Translations under genes and position numbers: made by a program
Source: a virus
Reading direction: 5' to 3' (one strand)
DNA: 41,521 nucleotides
IMG/VR virus record: IMGVR_UViG_3300016461_000037
Location: 1 to 41,521 of that record
Part shown: positions 1 to 6,599 of the stretch, one piece after another
Layout: each line of letters opens with the position of its first letter
Position numbering within the stretch: the stretch's first letter is position 1
The notes under the pieces: model-generated
Seen by the model: the letters and a program-made list of their open reading frames with translations, nothing else
The model's database searches: none
What the model was told of the DNA's origin: nothing

Positions 1-1152
1 TCAAACCTCGGCCACGCGTTTCTGCCAATCTGGGTGATGATGCCCATACACGTCTTCCAGTGTTTTTACGGACATACCGAGCGACCCGGCCGCTTCCCAA
101 ATATCGATGCCAGCCTGCATTACCCACGTGGCGCGGGTGTGCCTGAGTGTATGCGGTGTGACATCTTCGCCCAGCCACGCGAGTTCGCGGGCAGCGTCCC
201 ACGCGGTCCGGACTGACGCTACCTGGCTGCCACGCCAAGATATAATGTTGAGACAACGATGTGATTCGCGGTTCAACTCGTCAATCTCCCTGTCTCGTTC
301 CCGAGCATCCTTACGGCGCCAGATTTTTAGATGGGAAAGGATGCGCCGGCCGAGTCGCGTGGGTGGTTTTCGCTTCTTTGTGATCTGCTCCGCTGAAGAC
401 CGGCGGTGCATCACACCACGTTCGATATCGACCCAGCCGCCTGTGAGATTGGCCATCCACTGCATCTCTAGGAGAGCGCCGCGCCGGGACCCGGTGTAAA
501 GGCCGAGCAGGATGAATCGGGCCAAGTGCGGGTTGTTTCCCAGGGCATATCTTTTCCACCGATGGTGGATGCGCCGGGTACGCGCATCTGACCACGAGAC
601 TCGATACCATCCCAACGAGCCCGCAAGGAAAAATGCGGCCTCAGTCCGTGTCAGCCAACGCTCACGGGCCTGCCCCTTTTCAGGCAGCGTGACGACCGGC
701 ACCGCCGTCAACGGTCCGTGTGTCTGATGCCAATAATTGATCGCCGCCGCAAGAATCGCCAACTCGCGCCGGGCGGTACCGGATTTCACTGTCTGTAAGC
801 GCGACGCCGTGTAAGCCTTACATTCGTCTTTGCGAACATCGGTCAGCATTTTGGTTGCCCACCATCCTGCAAGGGCCCCGATTGCATAGCCTGTCGACTC
901 CGGCGCCTTGAGACTTTGAGCGTGTTCCCGGCCATAAGCAGTCAAGACTTCCGCGATGGAGAGTCGAGCAGGATCACTTTCCCTGGCGACAGGTTTGAAC
1001 TTTTCTCCAAGGTAGACCGCGAGGGCTTTTTCAGCTCCTTCGCGATCGAGTGCGCCGCAGCGAGTGCGTCTTGTGACCGGCCCGTCGCGGATGAGCCAGA
1101 CCTGCTCTGATTTGTTGAGGTAGAGCCTTGGTGGTTTGGTAGGTTGTGGCAT
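1..1152 (-). CDS. int: Tyrosine recombinase phage integrase
   Basis: Site-specific recombinase that would integrate and, with an excisionase, excise the phage DNA. The 383-residue protein from the ATG at 1152 has the C-terminal catalytic signature: Arg223 in TGSRRGALL, H334-x-x-R337-H338 in HTLRHT, and the nucleophile Tyr369 in VYGHH near the end. The N-terminal part (about 60-150) looks like a SAM-like core-binding domain. I chose 1152 because GGGAG lies about 11 bases upstream; an in-frame start at 1287 would add 45 residues with no family look. The 5' part overlaps the excisionase-like gene (942-1349) in another frame. The stop codon is at base 1, so the attachment site is outside the window. 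Assignment is firm; target site unknown. Confidence 0.95.
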   Translation of the reverse strand: MPQPTKPPRLYLNKSEQVWLIRDGPVTRRTRCGALDREGAEKALAVYLGEKFKPVARESDPARLSIAEVLTAYGREHAQSLKAPESTGYAIGALAGWWATKMLTDVRKDECKAYTASRLQTVKSGTARRELAILAAAINYWHQTHGPLTAVPVVTLPEKGQARERWLTRTEAAFFLAGSLGWYRVSWSDARTRRIHHRWKRYALGNNPHLARFILLGLYTGSRRGALLEMQWMANLTGGWVDIERGVMHRRSSAEQITKKRKPPTRLGRRILSHLKIWRRKDARERDREIDELNRESHRCLNIISWRGSQVASVRTAWDAARELAWLGEDVTPHTLRHTRATWVMQAGIDIWEAAGSLGMSVKTLEDVYGHHHPDWQKRVAEV

Positions 1153-1349
1153 GTTTTCATCATCTCCCTCATTGCGGCCGGCGTAACAAAGTCGGCGCGC
1201 CCTATACGCATCAAGTTCAAGCGACCGCGACGATGCTCCGACCGAAGTGTCGAAACACTGATACGGCCGCGAAAGAACACCTCGCACGCCTCCTTCAGTG
1301 TCATCGGCACGTCGTCGGCAAAGTCCTCAATTCGCATTGTCATCATCAC
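942..1349 (-). CDS. Excisionase-like helix-turn-helix protein
   Basis: 135-residue protein whose first 70 residues look like a small winged-helix/MerR-type DNA-binding domain: LKEACEVFFRGRISVSTLRS then HRRGRLNLMRIGRADFVT, the usual pattern of recombination directionality or DNA-binding helper proteins encoded just before integrases in alphaproteobacterial phages. The C-terminal half is Ser/Lys-rich and likely disordered. It overlaps the integrase start by 211 bases in a different frame. From memory, small HTH genes overlapping int with a similar Ser-rich, ALAAAH-containing tail are common in rhizobial prophages, but I could not check this. GGTGAG lies just upstream of the ATG run at 1349. It could act as Xis or as a local repressor; the role is inferred from position. 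Confidence 0.7.
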   Translation of the reverse strand: MMMTMRIEDFADDVPMTLKEACEVFFRGRISVSTLRSEHRRGRLNLMRIGRADFVTPAAMREMMKTCHNLPNHQGSTSTNQSRSGSSATGRSQDALAAAHSIAKELKKPSRSTLEKSSNLSPGKVILLDSPSRKS

Positions 1350-1406
1350 GATCTCACCATGAGTTCCATAATCTGGTCAGGGTGCGCAAGCACTTGCGCA
1401 GCCCGG

Positions 1407-1772
1407 TTAGCTTGCGAGCATGAGGCCGACCAAAAGCCCGATGACGCCCCAAAAAATGGCCCCGTCTGCATTCGCGACCATTTTTGACCACAAGCGCTGG
1501 TGCGCTGGTTTGGGTTTTGTCGCTTCCGCGCGCGCTGGTTGCTCTTGTTCTGGAAGTGGCAGGTTTGACGCTTTCCAGTGATCAATAGGCAAGACGTGAG
1601 CAACGGCGCAAATATCTGCAACGCGCTGAGTGCGGATTGCCGCGCCCATTGGACCATGGAGGGTCGATATCCGCCGTGCGACGGCATCGAGCAGCATTTC
1701 GGCATGCACGTGATCTAAGTGATGCACTTGCAGGTCGTACACATTGCGTGTGGTGAAGAAGCTGTCCGCCAT
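1407..1772 (-). CDS. Small membrane-anchored protein, unknown function
   Basis: 121-residue protein from the ATG at 1772 (a GTG at 1775 is also in frame). AGGGG about 7 bases upstream suits the ATG. No recognised domain. Residues 1-75 are soluble and His/Asp containing, residues 78-95 are Pro/Glu/Lys-rich, and the last 18 residues (about AIFWGVIGLLVGLMLAS) form one transmembrane helix, so it is probably tail-anchored with the N-terminus in the cytoplasm. The start overlaps the ParB-like stop by one base (TGATG), so it is translationally coupled in the leftward early operon. It might be a superinfection-exclusion or moron-like membrane protein, but nothing in the sequence proves that. Confidence 0.6.
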   Translation of the reverse strand: MADSFFTTRNVYDLQVHHLDHVHAEMLLDAVARRISTLHGPMGAAIRTQRVADICAVAHVLPIDHWKASNLPLPEQEQPARAEATKPKPAHQRLWSKMVANADGAIFWGVIGLLVGLMLAS

Positions 1773-3403
1773 CACTGAGCCCCTGGGCCGGGATAGTGAG
1801 AAGTGCGGAGTTCGATTGGAAGCCAGCCTGTGTCGGGCACATTGGCCAGGGCAAAGGCCACCAGCTCGGGTTTCTTCAGTGATGCTGCCTTGCGGGCCTC
1901 ATCATCGTTGATCGCCTCTGCAATGGCCTTCAGCAGGAATTCTTTGGAAACGGATTTGAAGTAGTCCTCAGCATCGAAGCGCTGGCGCAGAGCAACATAG
2001 GTGTTCCCAGCATCCAACTCCGCTGCCAGAGTGCCGTTGTGCTCCTTGAAAGGCATGCTGTTGCTGCTTTGGCTTCTGATATCCAGAGCAGACGCGGCAA
2101 CAGCCGCAGCGCATTCAAATAGATCTGAATCAGACATCCCCGAAAGCCTTTCGAACGCGGCACTGAAGCTTGTCTCGCCCCTTTCGCCACCGTTCTTTTG
2201 CATTCCTTGGTGGCTAACTTTCACAGGCTTTATCCCGTAGTCGTCGGCCATGAAACCCGCAAGGAGAGCGATGAATCCGATCCGTGGTTCCAGCACGATT
2301 GCATCACGTATCGCTTCCGTTGCGCTGGCTGACAGGCGGTACATGAGCGAGTCGGATATTGCGGCGGGCTTCTTCTCGGCCGGTTCGCCGCTGGTCCCTG
2401 CCGCCCCTTTAGACGGCTTCACTACTCCATGGGAGACTGACACGTCGCCGTTGTGCGAAATGGTAATGACACAGCCCGATTGAGTTTTCTGCTCTGAGGT
2501 GAACGTGTTCTTCTTACCGGCTTTCAACCTCTCCCATGCATAGTTCCAGCTGTAGGGCATGTTGTCCGCAAAATTGACCCAAGCCCAACCGTCGTCGAGC
2601 AGGGCCTCTTGCTTGGCAACCAGAGCCTCCTGGGCGAGCCGCTGCACCAGCTGTGGATCGCTGATTGCATGGTTGTCGCCGAATAGATCTACGACGATGC
2701 CACCGCCCGCAGCTTGGTACGCCTCAACCCCACATATCCTCATCGCTTTTTGGGTGGCATGGTCACCGGCCCCGAATGCTTTGCCCACAGCCCAAGGGTT
2801 CAGATCATCGGACTTTTTCAACTGTTCAAACACACGGATCTGATCCTCTTGCGTTTGCCCCATGGTAAAAGCGCGGATAGTCTCAACAGGCCGGGTGCCA
2901 AGTTCATCTTTGCGCCATGCGTCAAGGACCACGGGGGCAATATTTCCAAGGGCGAGAAATTTCGTTACGCGCGCCGGCTCCACGCCAAAGCGATTGGCGA
3001 TTTGTACTTCGTTGAGATTGCGCTGGGCGAGATCCTTGAACGCGACGTACATGTCTGCCGGATGTAGATCCTTGCGCATAACATTTGCGGCGAGTGACAA
3101 CTCCGCGGCGTCACTGTCGCTTTCATCAACTTCACACTTGATCGGCTCTTCCTTCGAAATGGATTTTTGACCGGCAAGATGCTGAAGCGCAGCCAGGCGG
3201 CGATTGCCGTCTGCAACGAAGTAAACACCGCCGATCTTCTTCACCAGAAGCGGATGGATAAGGCCGTGGGACTCGATTGACTTCGCGAACTCCGCGATCT
3301 CGCTGTCCCGATCGGAAAGCCGCGCGTTGATGGGTGGTACCGCTTCATGCCCGAAATGCAGGTAGTCAAGCGCGATAGTTGTGGATTCGGTTTGCAACGT
3401 CAT
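1772..3403 (-). CDS. ParB-like N-terminal domain protein
   Basis: 543-residue protein with a ParB/Spo0J-type N-terminal fold: VPPINARLSDRD near 22-33, SHGLIHPLLV near 45-54, and the nucleotide-binding box DGNRRLAAL at 65-73, the phage/plasmid version of GERRxxA. A helix-turn-helix follows at about 130-152 (VQIANRFGVEPARVTKFL). The long C-terminal part (about 200-543) is not recognised. ParB proteins bind parS-like sites and slide as CTP clamps; phage homologues without ParA may instead regulate transcription or act as nucleases. No ParA gene is visible, so partition is doubtful. The start at 3403 has AAAGGA eight bases upstream; an in-frame start at 3463 would overlap the methyltransferase gene. 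Confidence 0.85.
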   Translation of the reverse strand: MTLQTESTTIALDYLHFGHEAVPPINARLSDRDSEIAEFAKSIESHGLIHPLLVKKIGGVYFVADGNRRLAALQHLAGQKSISKEEPIKCEVDESDSDAAELSLAANVMRKDLHPADMYVAFKDLAQRNLNEVQIANRFGVEPARVTKFLALGNIAPVVLDAWRKDELGTRPVETIRAFTMGQTQEDQIRVFEQLKKSDDLNPWAVGKAFGAGDHATQKAMRICGVEAYQAAGGGIVVDLFGDNHAISDPQLVQRLAQEALVAKQEALLDDGWAWVNFADNMPYSWNYAWERLKAGKKNTFTSEQKTQSGCVITISHNGDVSVSHGVVKPSKGAAGTSGEPAEKKPAAISDSLMYRLSASATEAIRDAIVLEPRIGFIALLAGFMADDYGIKPVKVSHQGMQKNGGERGETSFSAAFERLSGMSDSDLFECAAAVAASALDIRSQSSNSMPFKEHNGTLAAELDAGNTYVALRQRFDAEDYFKSVSKEFLLKAIAEAINDDEARKAASLKKPELVAFALANVPDTGWLPIELRTSHYPGPGAQ

Positions 3404-3423
3404 GTCGCTGTCCTTTCTTGTGG

Positions 3424-4032
3424 TCAAGCCGCTAGGTTGAATTTGTCGATTTGATCGCCCCACGGAACAATTCCGGGGCGCTGGGTACGAGTGAACATTT
3501 CAAGCACTGCCTTGCCCCGCCCGGCATACTCTCGCGCGGCCGTGTAGAAACCTTCCGGCTTGCGGCTGTGTTCGCGACGCGGTTCGACAATGAGCTGGTG
3601 AATTGATTTGCTGAAACGGCGGGGCCTACCGCGACGACCAAGGATTACGTACTCGGCATTCTGCCGGGTTGTGTGCCCCATACCCATTACGAAGTCTTTG
3701 ACACTCACAGATCCGAGTGGGCGCATTTCGCTGGCGGAACTCTTCTTCAGCTTAATCCAGACGAACGCCATAGACGAAGGTTCAAAGCCCCACGACTGCA
3801 TGATGTGGATGTGGTCGCCCCGTACAAGGTGCGGACCGGTCATCCAAAGCATCAAGTGACAGTTTTTCGCGGCCACTTCTCGCACAGGTATGCTGCAAAT
3901 CGCTGCAAGTTTTGACGTCGCATAGTGACGCTCCGGCGCCCGGCCCAGACCCTTGTCGGAATAGGCGTCGAACTTGTGATTTGGATCAGCGATGATCAAA
4001 TCAAATGGACCTGGGGGAAGCGGTAAGAACAT
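3424..4032 (-). CDS. MT-A70 family methyltransferase-like protein with altered motif
   Basis: 202-residue member of the MT-A70 family, normally SAM-dependent N6-adenine methyltransferases. Family features are present: PFDLIIADP at 9-17, YSDKGLGRAPERHY, a central CHLMLWMTGPHL segment, GTRGRP-like LGRRGRPRRF, the very typical EPRREHSRKPEGFY, and a C-terminal VPWGDQIDKF. The catalytic DPPW motif is replaced by DPNH at residues 16-19, losing the second Pro and the aromatic residue, so activity is uncertain. It follows the coiled-coil gene with a 3-base gap and precedes ParB, a common pairing in alphaproteobacterial phages. It may once have protected phage DNA from restriction or marked GANTC-like sites; now it may be inactive or bind DNA only. 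Confidence 0.85.
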   Translation of the reverse strand: MFLPLPPGPFDLIIADPNHKFDAYSDKGLGRAPERHYATSKLAAICSIPVREVAAKNCHLMLWMTGPHLVRGDHIHIMQSWGFEPSSMAFVWIKLKKSSASEMRPLGSVSVKDFVMGMGHTTRQNAEYVILGRRGRPRRFSKSIHQLIVEPRREHSRKPEGFYTAAREYAGRGKAVLEMFTRTQRPGIVPWGDQIDKFNLAA

Positions 4033-4035
4033 GCG

Positions 4036-4344
4036 CTAGAGGCCGCCATCCTGTTCGAGTTCGAACAACAAGCGCTCCTTGGCCCGACGCAAGCGGGACA
4101 CCATGTCAAGCTTGGCCTCGGCTGCACTCTGCTGGCTCAAAAGATCGGTTTCGATTGCGCGTAGCCGGGCCAACTTGTGTGTTGCGGTGGTCAACTCGCC
4201 CTGCGCTGCGTCCTCGTGACTTTTCAATCGCGTGACGTCCTCGCGTGCGAGCGAAATCTCGCCGTTTTTGATATAGTCGACGCCGAGCGCAGCTGGTTGC
4301 GGCGCTTCGTGCGGAGTGTTTCGATTTATTGCGAAGAGTTTCAT
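4036..4344 (-). CDS. Small coiled-coil protein, unknown function
   Basis: 102-residue protein from the ATG at 4344, chosen because GGAG sits ten bases upstream and the start overlaps the preceding stop (ATGA). After a Pro-containing N-terminus (about 1-25), residues 30-95 form a long charged helix with heptad-like Leu/Ala spacing, ending in RRAKERLLFELEQDGG, so it is probably a dimeric coiled coil. No domain was recognised. It lies in the leftward early operon between a conserved unknown gene and the MT-A70 gene, and may be an accessory or scaffold for one of them. That is inference only. Confidence 0.6.
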   Translation of the reverse strand: MKLFAINRNTPHEAPQPAALGVDYIKNGEISLAREDVTRLKSHEDAAQGELTTATHKLARLRAIETDLLSQQSAAEAKLDMVSRLRRAKERLLFELEQDGGL

Positions 4345-4658
4345 TCTGCTTGATCTCCATATTGTTCGGCCACGAGGACTCCGATCACTTCGTCGGTGAT
4401 TTCGTCGCGCCACCACGGTGTTTTCTTCGAGAGGATTACGTGTGCTGATCCGGCCTTCGGCTTCGGGTATCCCAGGCACATCGACAGACCGATCTTGCGG
4501 GCGCTGGGAAACACGATTGTCAACGCTTCGAGTGCGAAGTGCCGCGCTCGCAGCGTGTTGGGGGCAGTGATCATCAATGGGTTCTCACCGGTGCACCGGC
4601 ATGCGGTCACAATCGCCAACGCGATCTGGTCTGGTGTTGGGAAGGTCTGATCGTCCAT
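4341..4658 (-). CDS. Conserved phage early protein, possibly DNA-binding
   Basis: 105-residue protein from the ATG at 4658 (MDDQTF). No clear Shine-Dalgarno is visible before it, and a longer in-frame start at 4736 is possible but adds low-value sequence. The pattern ACRCTGENPL, then RARHFALEAL, then VFPSARKIGL recalls small proteins found in other alphaproteobacterial prophages. The spacing faintly resembles the helical C-terminal DNA-binding domain of DnaA (R-A-R-H/Q-x-A followed by IG), but this is weak. It is coupled by ATGA to the coiled-coil gene downstream. Function unknown. Confidence 0.55.
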   Translation of the reverse strand: MDDQTFPTPDQIALAIVTACRCTGENPLMITAPNTLRARHFALEALTIVFPSARKIGLSMCLGYPKPKAGSAHVILSKKTPWWRDEITDEVIGVLVAEQYGDQAE

Positions 4659-4722
4659 GATTGCACATTCGAGATAATTGAGGGGGTGGCTCGACGGGTA
4701 CGCGGGAGAGGGACTTTCCCAT

Positions 4723-4746
4723 CCCGCCGAGCCCAAGTCCGGCGGG
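4723..4746 (-). other. Intergenic GC-rich stem-loop
   Basis: CCCGCCG (4723-4729) pairs perfectly with CGGCGGG (4740-4746) around a ten-base loop. It sits ten bases past the end of the 4756-5103 gene in the leftward operon. No U-run follows in the minus-strand transcript, so it is more likely an mRNA-stabilising or attenuating structure than a complete terminator. Confidence 0.5.
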
Positions 4747-4755
4747 GGAACCGGA

Positions 4756-5103
4756 CTATTCGCGTTTGACCTGATAGCTCGGGCCGTACTCTTCGTTGAA
4801 GATTTCTAACCAGATGCGACGCAGAAACGTCGGGAACGGATCGTTGATCTCTGCTGCGTTCGGAAAGTGGTTTGTAGTGAAAAGCAGGTTTTCGACGTGA
4901 TTTAAGCGCTCTTGGACGGTATCAAGGGACAATAACACTTGAAATAGTTCGTCAAATCGCTTGTCAGCCGTGTATTCGCCGGTAGAATCGACAATTGGCA
5001 ACTCTGTGTGCCTGTTCGACCGGAGCGCAAGCGCATCGTTGATGTTCACCGTGACTACCGGTTCGACGAAAGCCAGCTGCGGAGCAAAGATCGATTGATC
5101 CAT
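4756..5103 (-). CDS. Hypothetical early phage protein
   Basis: 115-residue protein. The ATG at 5103 has a strong GGAGGGAAAG immediately upstream that overlaps the stop of the preceding gene, which decides this start over 5166. The sequence is mixed alpha/beta in feel, acidic, without membrane segments or Cys pairs. The C-terminal half (DELFQVLLSLDTVQERLNHV) may be a helical pair. No family recognised. It is part of the leftward early operon under the left operators. Confidence 0.6.
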   Translation of the reverse strand: MDQSIFAPQLAFVEPVVTVNINDALALRSNRHTELPIVDSTGEYTADKRFDELFQVLLSLDTVQERLNHVENLLFTTNHFPNAAEINDPFPTFLRRIWLEIFNEEYGPSYQVKRE

Positions 5104-5114
5104 CTTTCCCTCCA

Positions 5115-5492
5115 TCAGCGGTAAAGCGTGGTGTGGCACGCATCGAAACCGTGCTTTTCCAGGCACTGAGACATCCCGTCGGGAAGGGCCGCCAATATGA
5201 ATAGCGAAAAGACAACGAGCAGACCCAAGCTCAACAGTCTTGCGGGCACTTCGGGCAGTGCCGCAATGGATCGATTATAGACAGCACCGAATGTTTCGTT
5301 GATGCGCCCCTTCTTGCGTCTGTCGTCACCGGCAAGCCGCTCGTGCCAAATTGCCGAGTCATATTCGTCATGAGACTGAACAATCTCGCCACAGATCAGC
5401 GTGGGATAGGACACCGAGCACAGACTGCAGCTTTCAGGCTGCAACAGCAGGTGCTCAACACTACCACGCGCCTCACATTGAAATATCGCCAT
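5115..5492 (-). CDS. Small membrane protein with Cys cluster, unknown function
   Basis: 125-residue protein from the ATG at 5492 (MAIFQCEARG), preceded by GGGGG about eight bases upstream; the in-frame start at 5594 would begin inside the left operator region. The N-terminal third contains four Cys, including CSLC and SYPTLICGE, which may bind a metal. Near the C-terminus (about residues 85-103, LLSLGLLVVFSLFILAAL) is one clear transmembrane helix followed by a short Cys-containing tail. It is the first gene of the leftward early operon, so it would be made first after induction or infection. Function unknown. Confidence 0.55.
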   Translation of the reverse strand: MAIFQCEARGSVEHLLLQPESCSLCSVSYPTLICGEIVQSHDEYDSAIWHERLAGDDRRKKGRINETFGAVYNRSIAALPEVPARLLSLGLLVVFSLFILAALPDGMSQCLEKHGFDACHTTLYR

Positions 5493-5555
5493 TGCAGTTA
5501 CCCCCGTTCCTTGCGCGGTCGACGCAGGGCCGAACCATTCACTGTCAGGGATCGT

Positions 5556-5572
5556 ATATACAAATTGTTTAA
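5556..5572. promoter_or_regulatory. Operator-like palindrome OL-a (imperfect)
   Basis: ATATAC-AAATT-GTTTAA, matching 10 of 12 arm positions of the consensus TTAAAC-N5-GTTTAA. Its centre lies 31 bp (about three helical turns) from the next operator, so proteins bound at both would face the same side of the DNA. It lies in the leader of the leftward early operon. Confidence 0.65.
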
Positions 5573-5586
5573 ATCGCAATCTATCT

Positions 5587-5603
5587 TTAAACAAAAAGTT
5601 TAA
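5587..5603. promoter_or_regulatory. Operator-like palindrome OL-b (perfect)
   Basis: TTAAAC-AAAAA-GTTTAA, a perfect inverted repeat. It fills the spacer just upstream of a perfect TATAAT at 5605-5610 on the plus strand, where a bound repressor would block RNA polymerase. TATAAT can also be read on the minus strand at 5603-5608, so it may serve both directions. Confidence 0.8.
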
Positions 5604-5604
5604 T

Positions 5605-5610
5605 TATAAT
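5605..5610 (+). promoter_or_regulatory. -10 box of a rightward promoter under the left operator
   Basis: Perfect TATAAT 55 bases before the GTG start of the 5666 gene; no good -35 hexamer is visible 16-18 bases upstream, so the promoter may be weak or need help. The perfect operator at 5587-5603 abuts it. Transcription from here runs through 5666-5941 toward the 3' end of the repressor gene. Confidence 0.55.
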
Positions 5611-5665
5611 TTGAACGATCAATACGCATTTGTTGAAAGCAGTTGATTCGGTGAAGGGTGGTAGC

Positions 5666-5941
5666 GTGGGAAATTCGGAGGCAGAAAGGCGAGCAAGGGA
5701 GTTCGAGCTGTGGCAACATGCCATGCAGCTTGTCGGCCAACTCCCTGACAATGCCCAGGACGCTTTGATGGTTCTGAACCTGATGCGCGACGCCTATCAA
5801 GACTTCATCGAGCGCTCAGATCCAAACAGCGCACGCACCGCGCAAAACGACAGTGGACAGCCCGACGCTCCGTCCATGGTAAATGGTGCACGCAGTGCAA
5901 TTCGACTTCTCAAGGATGCCATTGGCGAGACAGAGGATTAA
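5666..5941 (+). CDS. Hypothetical protein convergent with the repressor
   Basis: 91-residue protein, mostly helical and charged (SEAERRAREFELWQHAMQLV, then a helix with DALMVLNLMRDAYQDF), with a Ser/Asp/Asn-rich middle and a helical end. I chose the GTG at 5666 because AAGGG lies at good distance; earlier TTG and GTG codons lack this. Its stop overlaps the stop of the repressor gene on the other strand by four bases (TTAA). It is the only plus-strand gene between the two operator regions. It may be an antirepressor or regulator, or its transcription may interfere with the repressor gene; no domain was recognised. Confidence 0.6.
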   Translation: MGNSEAERRAREFELWQHAMQLVGQLPDNAQDALMVLNLMRDAYQDFIERSDPNSARTAQNDSGQPDAPSMVNGARSAIRLLKDAIGETED

Positions 5942-6243
5942 GCGCGCTTGACGCCAACTTCTGCTACAGACACCTGATTTCCTATCAAGTTCATTAGCTC
6001 GAACGGCATGCCGGACGTATCACCAAAGAGAATGAAGTCGGCCGTCGCGCCCGTGAGTTGCTTGATTTTGGCCAGAACTTCCGTAGGAGGCGTGCTGCGC
6101 CCCTTTTCATACATATACCAGCGCTGCGGGGTTGCCCCCACCGCCTGAGCCATAAATGTGGCCGACCATTTCTTGGCCTTCCGGATCGCAATGATCCGCT
6201 GCGCCATGGCCTCTTTTGCAGTACCGGTTTCGTAATCGAACAT
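5938..6243 (-). CDS. XRE-family CI-like repressor, short form
   Basis: 101-residue protein with one Cro/C1-type HTH at about residues 13-70: RIIAIRKAKKWSATFMAQAV, then TPQRWYMYEKGRSTPP, then VLAKIKQLTG and FILFGD. Its position, facing the Cro-like gene across the right operators, makes it the likely lysogeny repressor. It lacks the S24/LexA-like autoprotease domain of lambda CI, so induction should not depend on RecA-driven self-cleavage. The ATG at 6243 directly abuts an operator-like palindrome (6244-6260) and has no Shine-Dalgarno, so the message may be leaderless as for lambda cI, and autorepression is likely. An internal ATG at residue 13 is the alternative start. Confidence 0.8.
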   Translation of the reverse strand: MFDYETGTAKEAMAQRIIAIRKAKKWSATFMAQAVGATPQRWYMYEKGRSTPPTEVLAKIKQLTGATADFILFGDTSGMPFELMNLIGNQVSVAEVGVKRA

Positions 6244-6260
6244 TTAAACAATATGTTACA
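6244..6260. promoter_or_regulatory. Operator-like palindrome OR-a (imperfect)
   Basis: TTAAAC-AATAT-GTTACA: perfect left half-site, right half-site matches GTTTAA at 4 of 6. It touches the repressor start codon, so binding would repress the repressor gene itself. Confidence 0.65.
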
Positions 6261-6277
6261 TTTTCGCTCGCTTTGCT

Positions 6278-6294
6278 ATAAACAATTTTTTCAA
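6278..6294. promoter_or_regulatory. Operator-like palindrome OR-b (weak)
   Basis: ATAAAC-AATTT-TTTCAA, 9 of 12 arm positions match TTAAAC-N5-GTTTAA. It lies between the other two right operators (centres at 6252, 6286 and 6311), giving a three-site arrangement like lambda OR. This is the weakest of the five sites. Confidence 0.4.
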
Positions 6295-6302
6295 TCTTGT
6301 TT

Positions 6303-6319
6303 TTAAACTATTTGTTTAA
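6303..6319. promoter_or_regulatory. Operator-like palindrome OR-c (perfect)
   Basis: TTAAAC-TATTT-GTTTAA, a perfect inverted repeat 40 bases before the Cro-like start. It overlaps TTTAAT (6315-6320), a possible -10 box for rightward transcription; a convincing -35 is not visible. Confidence 0.8.
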
Positions 6320-6359
6320 TAACGTCCGCAGGGAATCTAATCCTTTCAAGCGGGGCAGC

Positions 6360-6599
6360 GTGTCCACCATTCAAGTTCTCGAATCCGTCGACGCTGTGAT
6401 CAACGAGCTCGGCGGCAATACCGCCGTGTCGCGGATCACAGGCGTCCCCACGTCACAAGCTGTCTGGCAGTGGCGTAATCGTGGGCTTATGCCTCCCCGC
6501 TTCTATTTGCTGATGAAGACTGCACTTGAAGCACGCAACTGCAGCGCATCGCCGTCGCTTTGGGGAATGGTCGAGGGTGTCGATGGCCAAGCACACTGA
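6360..6599 (+). CDS. Cro-like HTH regulator
   Basis: 79-residue protein from the GTG at 6360, which has GGGG five to six bases upstream. The open frame extends back to 6297, but that would start within the operators. The HTH reads INELGGNTAVSRITGVPTSQ, then VWQWRNRGLMPP, then FYLLMKTALE, the usual form of small Cro/YdaS-like proteins in rhizobial prophages. As the first gene of the rightward operon it would compete with the repressor for the TTAAAC-N5-GTTTAA sites and commit to lysis. It overlaps the next gene by 17 bases. Confidence 0.8.
   Translation: MSTIQVLESVDAVINELGGNTAVSRITGVPTSQAVWQWRNRGLMPPRFYLLMKTALEARNCSASPSLWGMVEGVDGQAH

Noticed and set aside
1-60. Search for an attachment site or tRNA next to the integrase
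   Set aside because: The integrase stop is at base 1, so the adjoining attachment region is outside the window; no tRNA was seen anywhere.
4723-4746. Stem-loop considered as terminator of the leftward operon
   Set aside because: No U-run follows on the minus strand and the downstream genes are closely packed, so full termination is unlikely.
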